Below the pieces are notes generated by a model. It saw only the letters and a list, made by a program, of their open reading frames with translations, made no database searches and was not told where the DNA came from. Below are positions 1 to 9,027 of a stretch of 64,000 nucleotides of DNA, piece after piece. Source of the stretch: Allochromatium vinosum DSM 180 (GTDB lineage Bacteria; Pseudomonadota; Gammaproteobacteria; Chromatiales; Chromatiaceae); the NCBI RefSeq assembly GCF_000025485.1, contig NC_013851.1, positions 3,220,001-3,284,000 of the forward strand. Direction: 5' to 3'. The translations under genes were made by a program, and so were the position numbers. Numbering within the stretch: position 1 is the first letter of the stretch; every line of letters starts with the position of its first letter.

Positions 1-554
1 GCCGCATCCTGCTCGACGAGCGCGATCTCACCCGCCTGCCCATGCACGCGCGGGCGCGGGCCGGACTGAGCTATCTGGCCCAGGAGCCCTCGATCTTCCG
101 CAAGCTGAGCGCACGCGAGAACATCCTGGCCATCCTGGAGACGCGACGCGACCTCAGGCGCGCCGAGCGCGAGGAGCGCTGCGAGCATCTGCTGGAGGAT
201 CTGGGCATCGCGCATGTCGCCGACTCGCTCGCGCTCAGTCTCTCGGGCGGCGAGCGCCGGCGGCTGGAGATCGCGCGCGCCCTGGCGGTCGAACCCTCGG
301 TGATGCTGCTCGACGAGCCTTTCGCCGGTGTCGATCCGATCGCCGTCGGCGACATCAAATCCATCGTCACCCATCTGCGCGATCGCTCCATCGGCGTGCT
401 CATCACCGACCACAACGTACGCGAGACGCTCGCCATCTGCGACCGCGGCTACATCATCGGCGGCGGCACCGTGATCGCTGCCGGCGAGCCTTCAGAGCTG
501 CTGGCCAACCAGCGCGTGCGCGATGTCTATCTGGGTGCCGATTTTTCCATGTAG
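1..554 (+). CDS. lptB: LPS export ABC transporter ATP-binding protein LptB (5' end cut off)
   Basis: ATPase that powers lipopolysaccharide extraction from the inner membrane together with LptF, LptG and LptC; cytoplasmic. The frame is open from base 3, so the N-terminus with the Walker A loop lies outside the window. Visible are the Q-loop area (YLAQEPSIFRKL), the signature LSLSGGERRR, the Walker B stretch MLLDEPFAGVDP and the H-loop ITDHNVRETL, all close to the E. coli protein. The C-terminus ends YLGADFSM just after the expected position, so this end is complete. rpoN follows after 75 bases, the usual gammaproteobacterial order. Confidence 0.96.
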   Translation, partial: RILLDERDLTRLPMHARARAGLSYLAQEPSIFRKLSARENILAILETRRDLRRAEREERCEHLLEDLGIAHVADSLALSLSGGERRRLEIARALAVEPSVMLLDEPFAGVDPIAVGDIKSIVTHLRDRSIGVLITDHNVRETLAICDRGYIIGGGTVIAAGEPSELLANQRVRDVYLGADFSM

Positions 555-629
555 ACTAGACTCAAATTACAGGCACCCTTATTGCTCAAATCACGTTAGA
601 CGGAACACAGCCGGACGCCAACTCGATCG

Positions 630-2120
630 ATGAAGCCATCCATTCAGCTTCGACTCAGTCAGCAACTCACCATGACGCCACAGTTGCAGCAGGCGATCAA
701 ACTGCTGCAACTGTCGACGCTCGAGTTGCAGCACGAGATCCAGGAGGCGCTCGAAAGCAATCTGATGCTGGAGGAAGGCGAGGAATCCGAGCGTCTCGAC
801 GCCGGCGTGCTGGAGGACGCACGTCTGCCCCGGCTCGACGACGACCGCTTCCAGACCGACGAGACCCCGTCCGAATCGCCCCTGGAGCGCGAGGTGCGCG
901 CCGAGTCCAACGAGATGCCGGAGGAGTTGCCGGTCGACACCCAATGGGCCGACGTCTTCGATGGCTATCTGCCGGCGACGGCGTCGGGTTCGAGCGACGA
1001 CGCCGACTACGACCCGCTGCTGCACCGCTCGCGCCCGCAGACGCTCTGGGATCATCTGACCTGGCAGCTGAACCTCAGCCGCCTGAGCGAGCGCGACTTC
1101 ATGATCGCCCAGGCCGTGATCGACGCCATCGATGCCGACGGCTATCTGCGCGCCGACGTCGGGGAACTCGTGGCCACCATCGACGATCCCACGATCGGCG
1201 CCGATGAGGTCGAGACCCAGATCCACCGCGTCCAGTCGCTCGATCCGGCCGGCGTCGGCGCGCGCGACCCGCGCGAGTGCCTGCTGATCCAGTTGCGCCA
1301 GCTGTCGCGCGAGACGCCCTGGCGCGATCTGGCCATCGCCGTGTGCGAGACCGGATTCGAGCACCTGCCGCGCGGCGACGTCACCGCCCTCGCGCGCCTG
1401 CTCAAGGAAACCGAGAGCGACCTGACCCGCGCGCTCGACCTCATCCGCGGACTCCATCCGAAGCCGGGCCGCTTGATCGAGGAGACGGCCTCGGAGTACG
1501 TTGTCCCCGACATCTTCGTGCGCAAGAAAGAGGGCCGCTGGCAAGTCGAATTGAACCCGGACATCACCCCCAGACTCAGGGTCAATGCCGACTATGCGCG
1601 TCTGGTGCGGCGCGCCGACCAGAGCGCCGACGGCCAGACGCTCAAGAGTCACCTGCAGGAGGCACGCTGGTTCATCAAGAGCCTGGCGAGCCGCAACGAC
1701 ACGGTGCTGCGCGTGGGCGCCAAGATCGTCGAGATGCAGCAGGACTTCCTCGAACATGGCGACGAGGGGATGCGTCCCATGGTCCTGCGCGACATCGCCG
1801 AGGCACTGGAACTGCACGAGTCGACCATCTCGCGGGTGACGACACAGAAATACATGCATACACCACGAGGCACCTTCGAACTCAAATATTTCTTCTCGTC
1901 CCACGTCAACACCACATCTGGCGGCGAATGCTCGTCGACGGCGATCCGCGCCCTGATCCGCAAGCTGATCGCGGGAGAATCCCCGCGCAAGCCACTCAGC
2001 GACAACAAGATCGCCGAGGAACTGGCGAATCAGGGCATCGACGTCGCACGCCGAACAGTCGCCAAATACCGCGAGGCCATGGGTATCCCAGCCTCGAGTG
2101 AGCGCAAACGCCTGGCTTGA
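630..2120 (+). CDS. rpoN: RNA polymerase sigma-54 factor RpoN
   Basis: Alternative sigma factor (496 aa) recognising -24/-12 promoters and needing an AAA+ activator. The glutamine- and leucine-rich region I occupies about residues 1-48 (start MKPSIQLRLSQQL). An acidic region II follows to about 120, then the core-binding part, and the C-terminal DNA-binding domain with the RpoN box ARRTVAKYRE at residues 473-482. Length is normal. The gene sits between lptB and hpf-ptsN, the conserved setting that ties sigma-54 to the nitrogen-type PTS. A candidate sigma-54 site is present upstream of cowN at 20.5 kb. Confidence 0.98.
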   Translation: MKPSIQLRLSQQLTMTPQLQQAIKLLQLSTLELQHEIQEALESNLMLEEGEESERLDAGVLEDARLPRLDDDRFQTDETPSESPLEREVRAESNEMPEELPVDTQWADVFDGYLPATASGSSDDADYDPLLHRSRPQTLWDHLTWQLNLSRLSERDFMIAQAVIDAIDADGYLRADVGELVATIDDPTIGADEVETQIHRVQSLDPAGVGARDPRECLLIQLRQLSRETPWRDLAIAVCETGFEHLPRGDVTALARLLKETESDLTRALDLIRGLHPKPGRLIEETASEYVVPDIFVRKKEGRWQVELNPDITPRLRVNADYARLVRRADQSADGQTLKSHLQEARWFIKSLASRNDTVLRVGAKIVEMQQDFLEHGDEGMRPMVLRDIAEALELHESTISRVTTQKYMHTPRGTFELKYFFSSHVNTTSGGECSSTAIRALIRKLIAGESPRKPLSDNKIAEELANQGIDVARRTVAKYREAMGIPASSERKRLA

Positions 2121-2149
2121 CAGGCCGTTTGAATCTTTGAAGGAGTCCA

Positions 2150-2473
2150 ATGATGCAAATCAATCTGACGGGTCATCACATCGACGTCACCGATGCGCTG
2201 AAGTCCTATGTCGACAGCAAATTCGAGCGTCTGGCACGCCACTTCGACCACGTCATCAACGCCCATGTCGTCCTGAGCGTCGAGAAGCTCGAGCAGAAGG
2301 CCGAGGCCACGCTCCATGTCAACGGCGGCAAGGTCTTCGCCGACTCCGTGCACGAGGACATGTATGCGGCCATCGACGGCCTGATCGACAAGCTCGATCG
2401 TCAGGTCATCCGCTACAAGGAGAAGAAGAGCAGCCATCGCGGCGGAGCCGTCAAGGTGGCCGAATCCGAATGA
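2150..2473 (+). CDS. hpf: Ribosome hibernation promoting factor HPF (short form)
   Basis: Small ribosome-binding protein of 107 aa that inactivates and stores ribosomes when growth slows. The protein starts MMQINLTGHHIDVTDALK and shows the S30AE/YfiA fold pattern, with a basic tail (KEKKSSHRGG) and no long-form C-terminal domain. A strong Shine-Dalgarno GAAGGAG lies just upstream, so either of the two adjacent ATG codons could be used. It is 29 bases after rpoN and is probably cotranscribed with it; rpoN-hpf-ptsN is a standard arrangement. Confidence 0.96.
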   Translation: MMQINLTGHHIDVTDALKSYVDSKFERLARHFDHVINAHVVLSVEKLEQKAEATLHVNGGKVFADSVHEDMYAAIDGLIDKLDRQVIRYKEKKSSHRGGAVKVAESE

Positions 2474-2534
2474 ACCCGGCCACTCCACTCCCTTGGAAGC
2501 CGTGTCTTCCGAGGTGATGGATGCAACGCCCGTC

Positions 2535-2571
2535 ACACCTCGAGGGCCGGCACCACCGGCGTTCGAGGTGT
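2535..2571 (+). terminator. Long hairpin between hpf and ptsN (terminator or attenuator candidate)
   Basis: Nine bases at 2535-2543 (ACACCTCGA) are the exact reverse complement of 2563-2571. Inside them GCCGG (2546-2550) pairs with CCGGC (2556-2560) around a CACCA loop. A short CTTT follows. It lies in the 245-base gap between hpf and ptsN and could reduce read-through or act as an RNA-processing site. I see no other gene in this gap: an in-frame upstream extension of ptsN exists but has no family-like sequence. Confidence 0.5.
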
Positions 2572-2718
2572 CTTTCATCGAGACGGCACCGGCCACGTCC
2601 GTCCGCCCGAGGTACCCCAATCCATGACCAGCATCGAATGCCGGCGGCATCCTGGTTGGATCAGCCATCACCCCCTGGCCGCCCGCGCGCGCGTCAGTGG
2701 TTAGCAGGAGTTGGAGCC

Positions 2719-3168
2719 ATGTTAGGCCCTGACCTGATCAACGAAGCCCGTATCGGATGCGGCCTCGAGATCGCGAGCAAGAAGCGCCTGCTCGAGACGC
2801 TGGCCGAGCTGCTCGCCAGCGATCATCCCCGACTTCAGACCGAAACCGTCTTCGAGCATCTGCTCGAACGCGAGCGTCTGGGCAGTACCGGACTCGGCCA
2901 CGGTATCGCCTTGCCCCACGCGCGCATGAAGGACGTCGGTGAGGTGGTGGGCGCCTTCGTGCAGACCGTCCAGGGCGTCGATTACGACGCCGCCGACGGC
3001 GAGCCTGTCGACCTGGCCTTCGCGCTGCTCGTGCCCGAGGCGGCCAACGAGGAGCATCTGCGACTGCTCGCGCATCTGGCCAGCCTGTTCAGCGACCCGA
3101 ACAGGCGGGTTCGACTGCGTGAATCCGGCTCGCGCGCCGAGATCCTGCGTGTCCTGAGTGCCTTCTAG
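2719..3168 (+). CDS. ptsN: Nitrogen-regulatory PTS protein EIIA-Ntr (PtsN)
   Basis: EIIA-type regulator of 149 aa that is phosphorylated through the PTS and in other proteobacteria controls potassium transport and metabolism rather than sugar uptake. The phosphoacceptor histidine is His67 in GIALPHAR. The start at 2719 fits family length and has an AGGAG ribosome site at 2706-2710. The open frame runs back to 2521, but the extra 66 residues are arginine/histidine-rich and do not look like the family. It is followed at 24 bases by hprK. Confidence 0.95.
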   Translation: MLGPDLINEARIGCGLEIASKKRLLETLAELLASDHPRLQTETVFEHLLERERLGSTGLGHGIALPHARMKDVGEVVGAFVQTVQGVDYDAADGEPVDLAFALLVPEAANEEHLRLLAHLASLFSDPNRRVRLRESGSRAEILRVLSAF

Positions 3169-3192
3169 GCCCATGCACCCCAGTCGATTCAC

Positions 3193-4146
3193 ATGATCGA
3201 CAGCCTCCAGAGCGTCGTCGCCCAGACCGGTACCCAGCTCAAGCTGCGCTGGCTAACCCCTGAGCCCCAGCCCCCCCGCCCGTTGCGCGGGGCGGATCCG
3301 GGGCAGTCGCTGATCGGCTCGCTCAATCTCATCCATCCCAACCGACTCCAGGTCGTCGGTCCGCCCGAGCAGACCTATCTGGCGGCACTCGGGCGCACCG
3401 CCCACGACGAGACGCTCGACAAGCTGTTCGCCGACCGACCGGCGGCCATCATCCTGAGCGACGACATCGCCCCGACGTCCGATCTGCTGGAGCGCGCCCG
3501 CGCCACCCGGACGCCGTTGCTCGGCTCCACGCTGGGCGATCAGGAACTCATCAACCATCTGCGCTACTTCCTCACCCAGGCCCTGGCCGAGCGCAAGACC
3601 ATCCACGGCGTCTTCATCGAGGTGCTGGGCATGGGGGTGCTCCTGATCGGCGCGCCGGCCGTCGGCAAGAGTGAGCTGGCGCTCGATCTCATCACGCGCG
3701 GCCACCGGCTGATCGCCGACGACGCGCCGCGTTTCGCCCGCATCGCGCCCGAGGTGATCGAGGGGAGCTGCCCGGAGACGCTCAGGGACTTCCTGGAAGT
3801 GCGCGGACTTGGAATCCTCAACATCCGCGCCATGTTCGGCGAGGGCGCGGTCCTGCGTGACAAGACGCTCAATCTCGTCGTCGATCTCCAGCCGCTGGCC
3901 CAGCCCGAGCTCGAATGCATCGACCGGCTCACCGGCAGTCTGTCGGCCATGAACGTGCTGGGCGTGGCCATCCCCAAGATCATCATGCCGGTGGCGCCGG
4001 GCCGCAATCTGGCGATCCTGGTGGAAGCGGCCGTCAGGCACCAGATCCTGCGCATCCGCGGTTATGACGCGGGCGTGGACTTCATCGACCGCCAGGCGCG
4101 CGCCATCCGCCTGGATCGGCCGGATCCCCCCGTCGCCCGAGACTGA
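3193..4146 (+). CDS. hprK: HPr kinase/phosphorylase HprK
   Basis: Bifunctional enzyme of 317 aa that phosphorylates HPr on a regulatory serine and also removes that phosphate. The N-terminal domain is at about 1-130. The C-terminal catalytic domain has the P-loop GAPAVGKS at residues 153-160 and the following RLIADDAPR stretch. The later LEVRGLGILNIRAMFG segment is the family signature. The target serine is present in the HPr encoded at 5.5 kb (Ser46). Its place between ptsN and rapZ is common in proteobacteria with a regulatory PTS. Confidence 0.96.
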   Translation: MIDSLQSVVAQTGTQLKLRWLTPEPQPPRPLRGADPGQSLIGSLNLIHPNRLQVVGPPEQTYLAALGRTAHDETLDKLFADRPAAIILSDDIAPTSDLLERARATRTPLLGSTLGDQELINHLRYFLTQALAERKTIHGVFIEVLGMGVLLIGAPAVGKSELALDLITRGHRLIADDAPRFARIAPEVIEGSCPETLRDFLEVRGLGILNIRAMFGEGAVLRDKTLNLVVDLQPLAQPELECIDRLTGSLSAMNVLGVAIPKIIMPVAPGRNLAILVEAAVRHQILRIRGYDAGVDFIDRQARAIRLDRPDPPVARD

Positions 4147-4181
4147 TCCCGAACCCGATCGCTCGACAGGAGGCACGCCCC

Positions 4182-5039
4182 ATGCAAATGATCATCCTCA
4201 GCGGTCTGTCCGGTTCCGGCAAGAGCATCGCGCTCCACACGCTGGAGGACATGGGCTTTTACTGCATCGACAATCTGCCCTTCTTCCTGCTCCAGGATCT
4301 GGTGCTCGGGCTGCACGAGACGCTCGACGAGGCCTTCGGCAAGACGGCGGTCGGCATCGACGCACGCAGCAATCCCGAGGCCCTGCGCCACCTGCCCGAT
4401 CTGGCGAGCGCGGCGCGCGAGCGCGGGATCGACTGTCGCGTGCTGTTCCTGGAGACCCAGCTGGAGATCCTGATCCGGCGCTACAGCGAAACGCGGCGCC
4501 GTCATCCGCTCACCAACAACGACCGCTCGCTGCGCGAGGCCATCCAGCTCGAACAGGAGTTCCTGGAACCGGTGCGCAAGCGCGCCGACCTGGTGATCGA
4601 CACCACCCAGACCAATGTGCATGAACTGCGCGATCAGGTGCGTGGCTGGCTGCTGGGCGGGGAGTCGCCCCGGATCTCGATCCTGCTCAAATCCTTCGGT
4701 TTCAAGCATGGCGTGCCGCCCGACGTCGATTTCGTGCTCGACGTGCGCTGTCTGCCCAATCCGCACTGGGAGACCGAACTGAGGATGCTCACCGGACTCG
4801 ATCCCGAGGTCGCGCGCTTCCTGGAGTCCAGCGCCGAGGCGCTGAACATGCGCGCCGACATCCTCACCTTCTTCGAGCGCTGGATCCCGCGTTTCGAGAC
4901 CGACGGACGCAGCTATCTGACCATCGCCATCGGCTGCACCGGCGGCCAGCATCGCTCGGTCTACATGACCGAACGGCTCGGCGAGCACCTGGAGTCGCTT
5001 GGCCACAAGGTCATCGTCCGCCACCGGGAACTGGCGTGA
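4182..5039 (+). CDS. rapZ: RNase adapter / nucleotide-binding protein RapZ
   Basis: ATP-binding adapter protein of 285 aa. In E. coli RapZ delivers the small RNA GlmZ to RNase E and so controls amino-sugar synthesis; whether a GlmZ-like RNA exists here cannot be told from this window. Walker A GLSGSGKS is at residues 8-15. The C-terminal domain contains the conserved GCTGGQHRSVYM. The start has a GGAGG ribosome site. It overlaps the next gene by four bases (GTGA), which suggests coupled translation. Confidence 0.95.
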   Translation: MQMIILSGLSGSGKSIALHTLEDMGFYCIDNLPFFLLQDLVLGLHETLDEAFGKTAVGIDARSNPEALRHLPDLASAARERGIDCRVLFLETQLEILIRRYSETRRRHPLTNNDRSLREAIQLEQEFLEPVRKRADLVIDTTQTNVHELRDQVRGWLLGGESPRISILLKSFGFKHGVPPDVDFVLDVRCLPNPHWETELRMLTGLDPEVARFLESSAEALNMRADILTFFERWIPRFETDGRSYLTIAIGCTGGQHRSVYMTERLGEHLESLGHKVIVRHRELA

Positions 5040-5425
5040 GCGTCGGTGTTCTGCTCGTCACCCATCGTTCGCTCGGAATGGATCTGCTGCGCATCGCCGG
5101 CGAGATCCTCGGCCAGACACCGGTCGGGGTCGCCTGCTGCGAGGTGATCAACGACACGCCGCCCGAGGAGATCCTCCGTCACTGCCAGCAGCTGGCCGCG
5201 ACCATCGATCAGGGCGAGGGTGTACTGGTGCTGACCGACCTCTATGGCGCCACGCCGGCCAACATCGCGTATGCGTTCGCCGGCGCGCATGCGCACGTAC
5301 GCGTGGTCAGCGGTCTGAACCTGCCGATGCTGCTGCGGACTCTGAATTACGCCGCACTCGATCTCGACGCCCTGACCGAGAAGGCTCTCAGCGGCGGTCG
5401 CAATGGCGTGCGCGGCAGCGACTGA
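5036..5425 (+). CDS. PTS EIIA component of mannose/fructose type
   Basis: 129-aa EIIA of the mannose (Man) superfamily. The predicted phosphorylation site is His10 in LLVTHRSLG, and the TDLYGATPANIA stretch is the family core. It starts with GTG at 5036, overlapping the rapZ stop. No EIIB, EIIC or EIID partner is in the window, so it probably works as a phosphate-accepting regulator in the chain EI - HPr - EIIA rather than in sugar transport. This role is inference from gene content. The phosphoacceptor residue is known for the family. Confidence 0.9.
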   Translation: MSVGVLLVTHRSLGMDLLRIAGEILGQTPVGVACCEVINDTPPEEILRHCQQLAATIDQGEGVLVLTDLYGATPANIAYAFAGAHAHVRVVSGLNLPMLLRTLNYAALDLDALTEKALSGGRNGVRGSD

Positions 5426-5513
5426 AGCGCGCTCGATCCGAATACCCTCACGCCGATTCAAACGCCTCCACAGGCGATTCAGGTACTACTCTTAGCCAGA
5501 AGGATCACATCGG

Positions 5514-5783
5514 ATGATTCGCCAAGAACTCGAGATCCGCAACAAGCTCGGTCTGCACGCGCGGGCGGCCGCCAAGCTGGTGCAGTGCGCCAATCGCTTC
5601 GAGAGCGAGGTCACGGTCGAGCGCCGTGGCCAGAGCGTCAATGGCAAGAGCATCATGGGCGTCATGATGCTGGCGGCCAGTCAGGGAACCACGGTCGTGG
5701 TGGAGGCTACGGGCGCGGACGAACAGGAGGCCATGACGGCCATCGAGCAACTCATACTGGACCGCTTCGGAGAACCAGAGTGA
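5514..5783 (+). CDS. ptsH: Phosphocarrier protein HPr
   Basis: 89-aa phosphocarrier of the PTS. The active histidine is His15 in NKLGLHARAA and receives phosphate from enzyme I. Ser46 in NGKSIMGVMM is the regulatory site used by HPr kinase, whose gene lies 1.4 kb upstream; both signalling sites are therefore intact. The stop codon overlaps the GTG start of ptsI by four bases. An 88-base spacer separates it from the EIIA gene and I saw no terminator in it. Confidence 0.96.
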   Translation: MIRQELEIRNKLGLHARAAAKLVQCANRFESEVTVERRGQSVNGKSIMGVMMLAASQGTTVVVEATGADEQEAMTAIEQLILDRFGEPE

Positions 5784-7501
5784 CCCTCGCCTTCCAGGGC
5801 ATCGGCATCGGCACCCCGAACTCGATCGCACTGGGTCCGGCCTTCGTCGACATCCGTGGACAGGGGGGCGTGACCCACGCACCGATCGGTGCCGATGAGA
5901 TCCAGGACGAGATCGCCCGTTTCGATCTGGCGGTCGAGGCCGCGCGCGGCGCGCTCAAGCGGGTACATGCCCAGATCCCGCCGGACACGCCGATCGAGAT
6001 CGTCGAGTTCATCGACACCCATCTGCTGATGCTGGAGGATACGGCGCTCATCGACGGCGTGCGCCATATCGTGGCCGAGCAGCTGTGCACCGCCGAATGG
6101 GCGCTGCAACGCCAGCGCGATACCCTGATCGCGGTCTTCGACCGCATGGACGATCCCTATCTGCGCACGCGCCGCGACGACATCGAGCACGTGGTGCGCC
6201 AGATCCAGATCTTCCTGCGCGGCGAGCCGAGCGAACCGATGCTCGCCGAGCGGGATCTGGCCGGTCATGTCGTGGTCGCGCGCGACCTGATGCCGGCCGA
6301 TGCCATCCTGCTGCATCATCGCGGTGCCGTGGCCTTCGTCACCGAGTACGGCGGTCCCATGTCGCATACCGCGATCCTGGCGCGCAGTCTCGGCGTGCCG
6401 GCGGTCATGGGGCTGCACGACATCAGCCGCTATCTGCGCGCCGGAGAGTTGCTGATCGTCGACAGCGCGAGCGGGACGGTCATCGCCAATGCCGACGCGC
6501 AACTCGTCGCCGACTACCGTCGGCGACTGCGCGAGATCCAGGTGCGCCAGAGCCGACTGCGCACGCTCGTCGACCGTCCGGCCCGCACGCGCGATGGCGT
6601 GGAGATCCGGCTCCAGGCCAATCTGGAGCTGGCCGAGGACGTCGAGCTGGCCAAGGCCAATGGGGCGCACGGAGTCGGACTCTATCGCACCGAGTTCCTC
6701 TACATGAACCGCGCCGACCTGCCGGACGAAGAGGAACACCTGGCCAACTACAGCGCCATGCTGGCCGATCTCGACGGCCGGCCCATCACCATCCGCACGC
6801 TCGATCTCGGGGTCGACAAGCACAGCGAGGCCCTGGCCCGGCCCGGCTCGAACGTCAGCAATCCGGCGTTCGGACTGCGCGCCATCCGGCTCTGCTTGAA
6901 GGAGCCGGAACTGTTCCGGCCCCAGGTGCGCGCCATCCTGCGCGCCTCGGCGCTCGGCCCGGTGCGGCTGATGCTGCCGCTCGTCACCAGCGTCCACGAA
7001 CTCGACCGCGCCCTGGCCATCATCGCCGAGCTCAAACGCCAGCTCGACCGCGACGGACTGGACTATGACGACGCCATGCCGATCGGGGCCATGATCGAGG
7101 TGCCCGCCGCCGCGCTCACCGCGCACGCCATCGCGCGCCGGATGGATTTCCTGTCGATCGGCACCAATGACCTGATCCAGTACACCCTGGCCATCGACCG
7201 CCTGGACGATGCGGTCAACGACCTCTTCGACCCGGCGCATCCGGCCATCCTGCGTCTGATCCGGCTCACCATCGAGGCCGGACGCGCGCTCGACGTCCCG
7301 GTCGGGATGTGCGGCGAGATGGCCGGCGATCCGCGCTTCACCCGGCTGCTGCTCGGCATGGGACTGCGCGAGTTCAGCATGCAGCCCGGCGCCCTGCTCG
7401 ACTCGGATGCCGACACCCTGGCCAGACGCGCCGACCGGCTCTTCGCTCGACTCGACGAGTCCGACTCCACCGATCTGCTCGCCGCCTTCGATGCTGCCTG
7501 A
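5780..7501 (+). CDS. ptsI: PTS enzyme I (phosphoenolpyruvate-protein phosphotransferase)
   Basis: Enzyme I of 573 aa that takes phosphate from phosphoenolpyruvate and passes it to HPr. The phosphohistidine is His196 in GGPMSHTAILARSLG. The C-terminal PEP-binding barrel has FLYMNR and SIGTNDLIQYTLA. There is no GAF domain, so this is the sugar-type EI, not PtsP. The GTG at 5780 was chosen because it overlaps the ptsH stop and restores family length; the frame is open further upstream only as a shadow of ptsH. Confidence 0.96.
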   Translation: MTLAFQGIGIGTPNSIALGPAFVDIRGQGGVTHAPIGADEIQDEIARFDLAVEAARGALKRVHAQIPPDTPIEIVEFIDTHLLMLEDTALIDGVRHIVAEQLCTAEWALQRQRDTLIAVFDRMDDPYLRTRRDDIEHVVRQIQIFLRGEPSEPMLAERDLAGHVVVARDLMPADAILLHHRGAVAFVTEYGGPMSHTAILARSLGVPAVMGLHDISRYLRAGELLIVDSASGTVIANADAQLVADYRRRLREIQVRQSRLRTLVDRPARTRDGVEIRLQANLELAEDVELAKANGAHGVGLYRTEFLYMNRADLPDEEEHLANYSAMLADLDGRPITIRTLDLGVDKHSEALARPGSNVSNPAFGLRAIRLCLKEPELFRPQVRAILRASALGPVRLMLPLVTSVHELDRALAIIAELKRQLDRDGLDYDDAMPIGAMIEVPAAALTAHAIARRMDFLSIGTNDLIQYTLAIDRLDDAVNDLFDPAHPAILRLIRLTIEAGRALDVPVGMCGEMAGDPRFTRLLLGMGLREFSMQPGALLDSDADTLARRADRLFARLDESDSTDLLAAFDAA

Positions 7502-7599
7502 ACCTGCCTGCCCTCGCCGCGAACTGGTAGCATAGTCGTCTCCCGGCTCGTACCGGGCGATCCGGCCTCCCGACTCAGCGACCGCGCCAGCAGGTGACC

Positions 7600-8961
7600 A
7601 TGAGCCTTCCCGCGACCTCCATTGCCGACAACACGCGCCTCGAGGATCTGCGTCGCGTCCTCGAACAGGGCGCGGTGCGTCAGGCCGCGCGCATGCTCAA
7701 TGCCCTGCAACCGGCCGAGATCGCCCACCTGCTCGAATCGCTGCCGCACAAGGAACGCGAGCTGCTGTGGAACCTGGTCGATGCCGAATACGACGGCGAG
7801 GTGCTGGCCTATCTGCACGACGACGTGCGCGAGCAGCTCATCGCCCTGATGGATGCCGGCGAGCTGATCGCCGCCATCGGCACCCTGGACACCGACGACC
7901 TGGCCGACCTCATCCAGGATCTGCCGCTGGCCATCACGCGCGAGGTGGTCAAGTCGCTCGATCAGCAGCGGCGCGACCGGCTCGAAAAGGCGCTCTCCTA
8001 TCCCGAGGACAGCGCCGGCGGTCTCATGAACAGCGACACCGTAACCGTGCGTCCCGAGATGACGCTCGACGTGGTGATCCGCTATCTGCGCCGGCTCAAG
8101 GACGGACTGCCGGACATCACCGACAACCTGATCGTGGTCGACCGCAAGGGCCGCTATCTGGGCGTGCTCTATCTGACCGACCTGCTGACCCATGACCCGG
8201 AGGACTCGGTCGCGGAGGCCATGACGCTCGATGTGCAGGCCATCCCGGCGACCTGGAGCGCGCGCGAGGTCGCCACCCGCTTCGAGCAGCACGACCTGGT
8301 GACGGCGCCGGTGGTCGACGAGGAGGGCAATCTGCTCGGACGCATCACGGTCGACGACGTCATGGACGTCATCCGCGAGGAGGCCGATCATCAGTTCCTC
8401 GGTCAGGCGGGCTTGTCGGAGACCGAGGACATGTTCGCACCCGTGATCCTGAGCGCGCGCCGCCGCGCGCTCTGGCTGGGGATCAATCTGCTCACGGCCT
8501 TTCTGGCCGCCTGGGTCATCGGACGCTTCGAGGACACCATCCAGCAGATCGTGGCGCTGGCGGTATTGATGCCGGTGGTCGCCAGCATGGGCGGTATCGC
8601 AGGCACCCAGACGCTCACGCTCGCCATCCGCGGACTGGCGCTCGGTCAGCTCACGTCCAACAACAGTCGCTGGTTGCTGATGAAAGAGCTGGCGGTGGCG
8701 GCCATCAACAGCGTCATCTGGGCGCTGGTGGTGGCGCTGATCGCCTGGGTCTGGTTCCGGGATCCGCAGATCGCGCTGGTCATCGGCGCGGCGATCAGTA
8801 TCAATCTGCTGGCCGCCGCCCTGGCCGGGGCGCTGCTGCCGCTGGCGCTCGAACGGTTCGGCATCGACCCGGCGCTGGCCGGCGGGGTGATCCTGACCAC
8901 TGTGACCGATGTGGTCGGCTTCCTGGCCTTTCTGGGGCTGGCGACCCTGTTTCTGCTCTGA
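7600..8961 (+). CDS. mgtE: Magnesium transporter MgtE
   Basis: Inner-membrane magnesium channel of about 453 aa. The order is an N-terminal helical MgtE_N domain (about 15-120), a pair of CBS domains (about 130-250) and a C-terminal membrane domain with about five helices (270-453). The pore signature MPVVASMGGIAGTQTL is in the membrane part. Magnesium binding in the cytosolic domains closes the channel in known members. An alternative GTG at 7594 would add two residues. Neither start has a clear ribosome site. I saw no magnesium riboswitch in the 92 bases upstream. Confidence 0.93.
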   Translation: MSLPATSIADNTRLEDLRRVLEQGAVRQAARMLNALQPAEIAHLLESLPHKERELLWNLVDAEYDGEVLAYLHDDVREQLIALMDAGELIAAIGTLDTDDLADLIQDLPLAITREVVKSLDQQRRDRLEKALSYPEDSAGGLMNSDTVTVRPEMTLDVVIRYLRRLKDGLPDITDNLIVVDRKGRYLGVLYLTDLLTHDPEDSVAEAMTLDVQAIPATWSAREVATRFEQHDLVTAPVVDEEGNLLGRITVDDVMDVIREEADHQFLGQAGLSETEDMFAPVILSARRRALWLGINLLTAFLAAWVIGRFEDTIQQIVALAVLMPVVASMGGIAGTQTLTLAIRGLALGQLTSNNSRWLLMKELAVAAINSVIWALVVALIAWVWFRDPQIALVIGAAISINLLAAALAGALLPLALERFGIDPALAGGVILTTVTDVVGFLAFLGLATLFLL

Positions 8962-8986
8962 GGACGAATCGCGCTGTTCCCCTGCC

Positions 8987-9018
8987 CCGCCCTCTCCCGC
9001 AAGGGGAGAAGCGGGCGG
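8987..9018. terminator. Two-tier hairpin between convergent mgtE and gatA
   Basis: CCGCCC (8987-8992) pairs with GGGCGG (9013-9018). Inside, TCTCCC (8993-8998) pairs with GGGAGA across a GCAA tetraloop, with small bulges. It lies in the 66-base gap between two converging genes, so a bidirectional terminator is the simplest reading. There is no strong T-tract on the plus side. Confidence 0.5.
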
Positions 9019-9027
9019 TTCGGGCGT

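Noticed and set aside
591-2150. 519-codon minus-strand open frame opposite rpoN
   Set aside because: Shadow of rpoN, with no ribosome site or recognisable domain.
2521-2718. In-frame N-terminal extension of ptsN
   Set aside because: Basic low-complexity sequence crossing a hairpin, unlike PtsN; a good ribosome site precedes the ATG at 2719.
5681-7240. 519-codon minus-strand open frame opposite ptsI
   Set aside because: Shadow of ptsI; the plus strand carries all enzyme I signatures.
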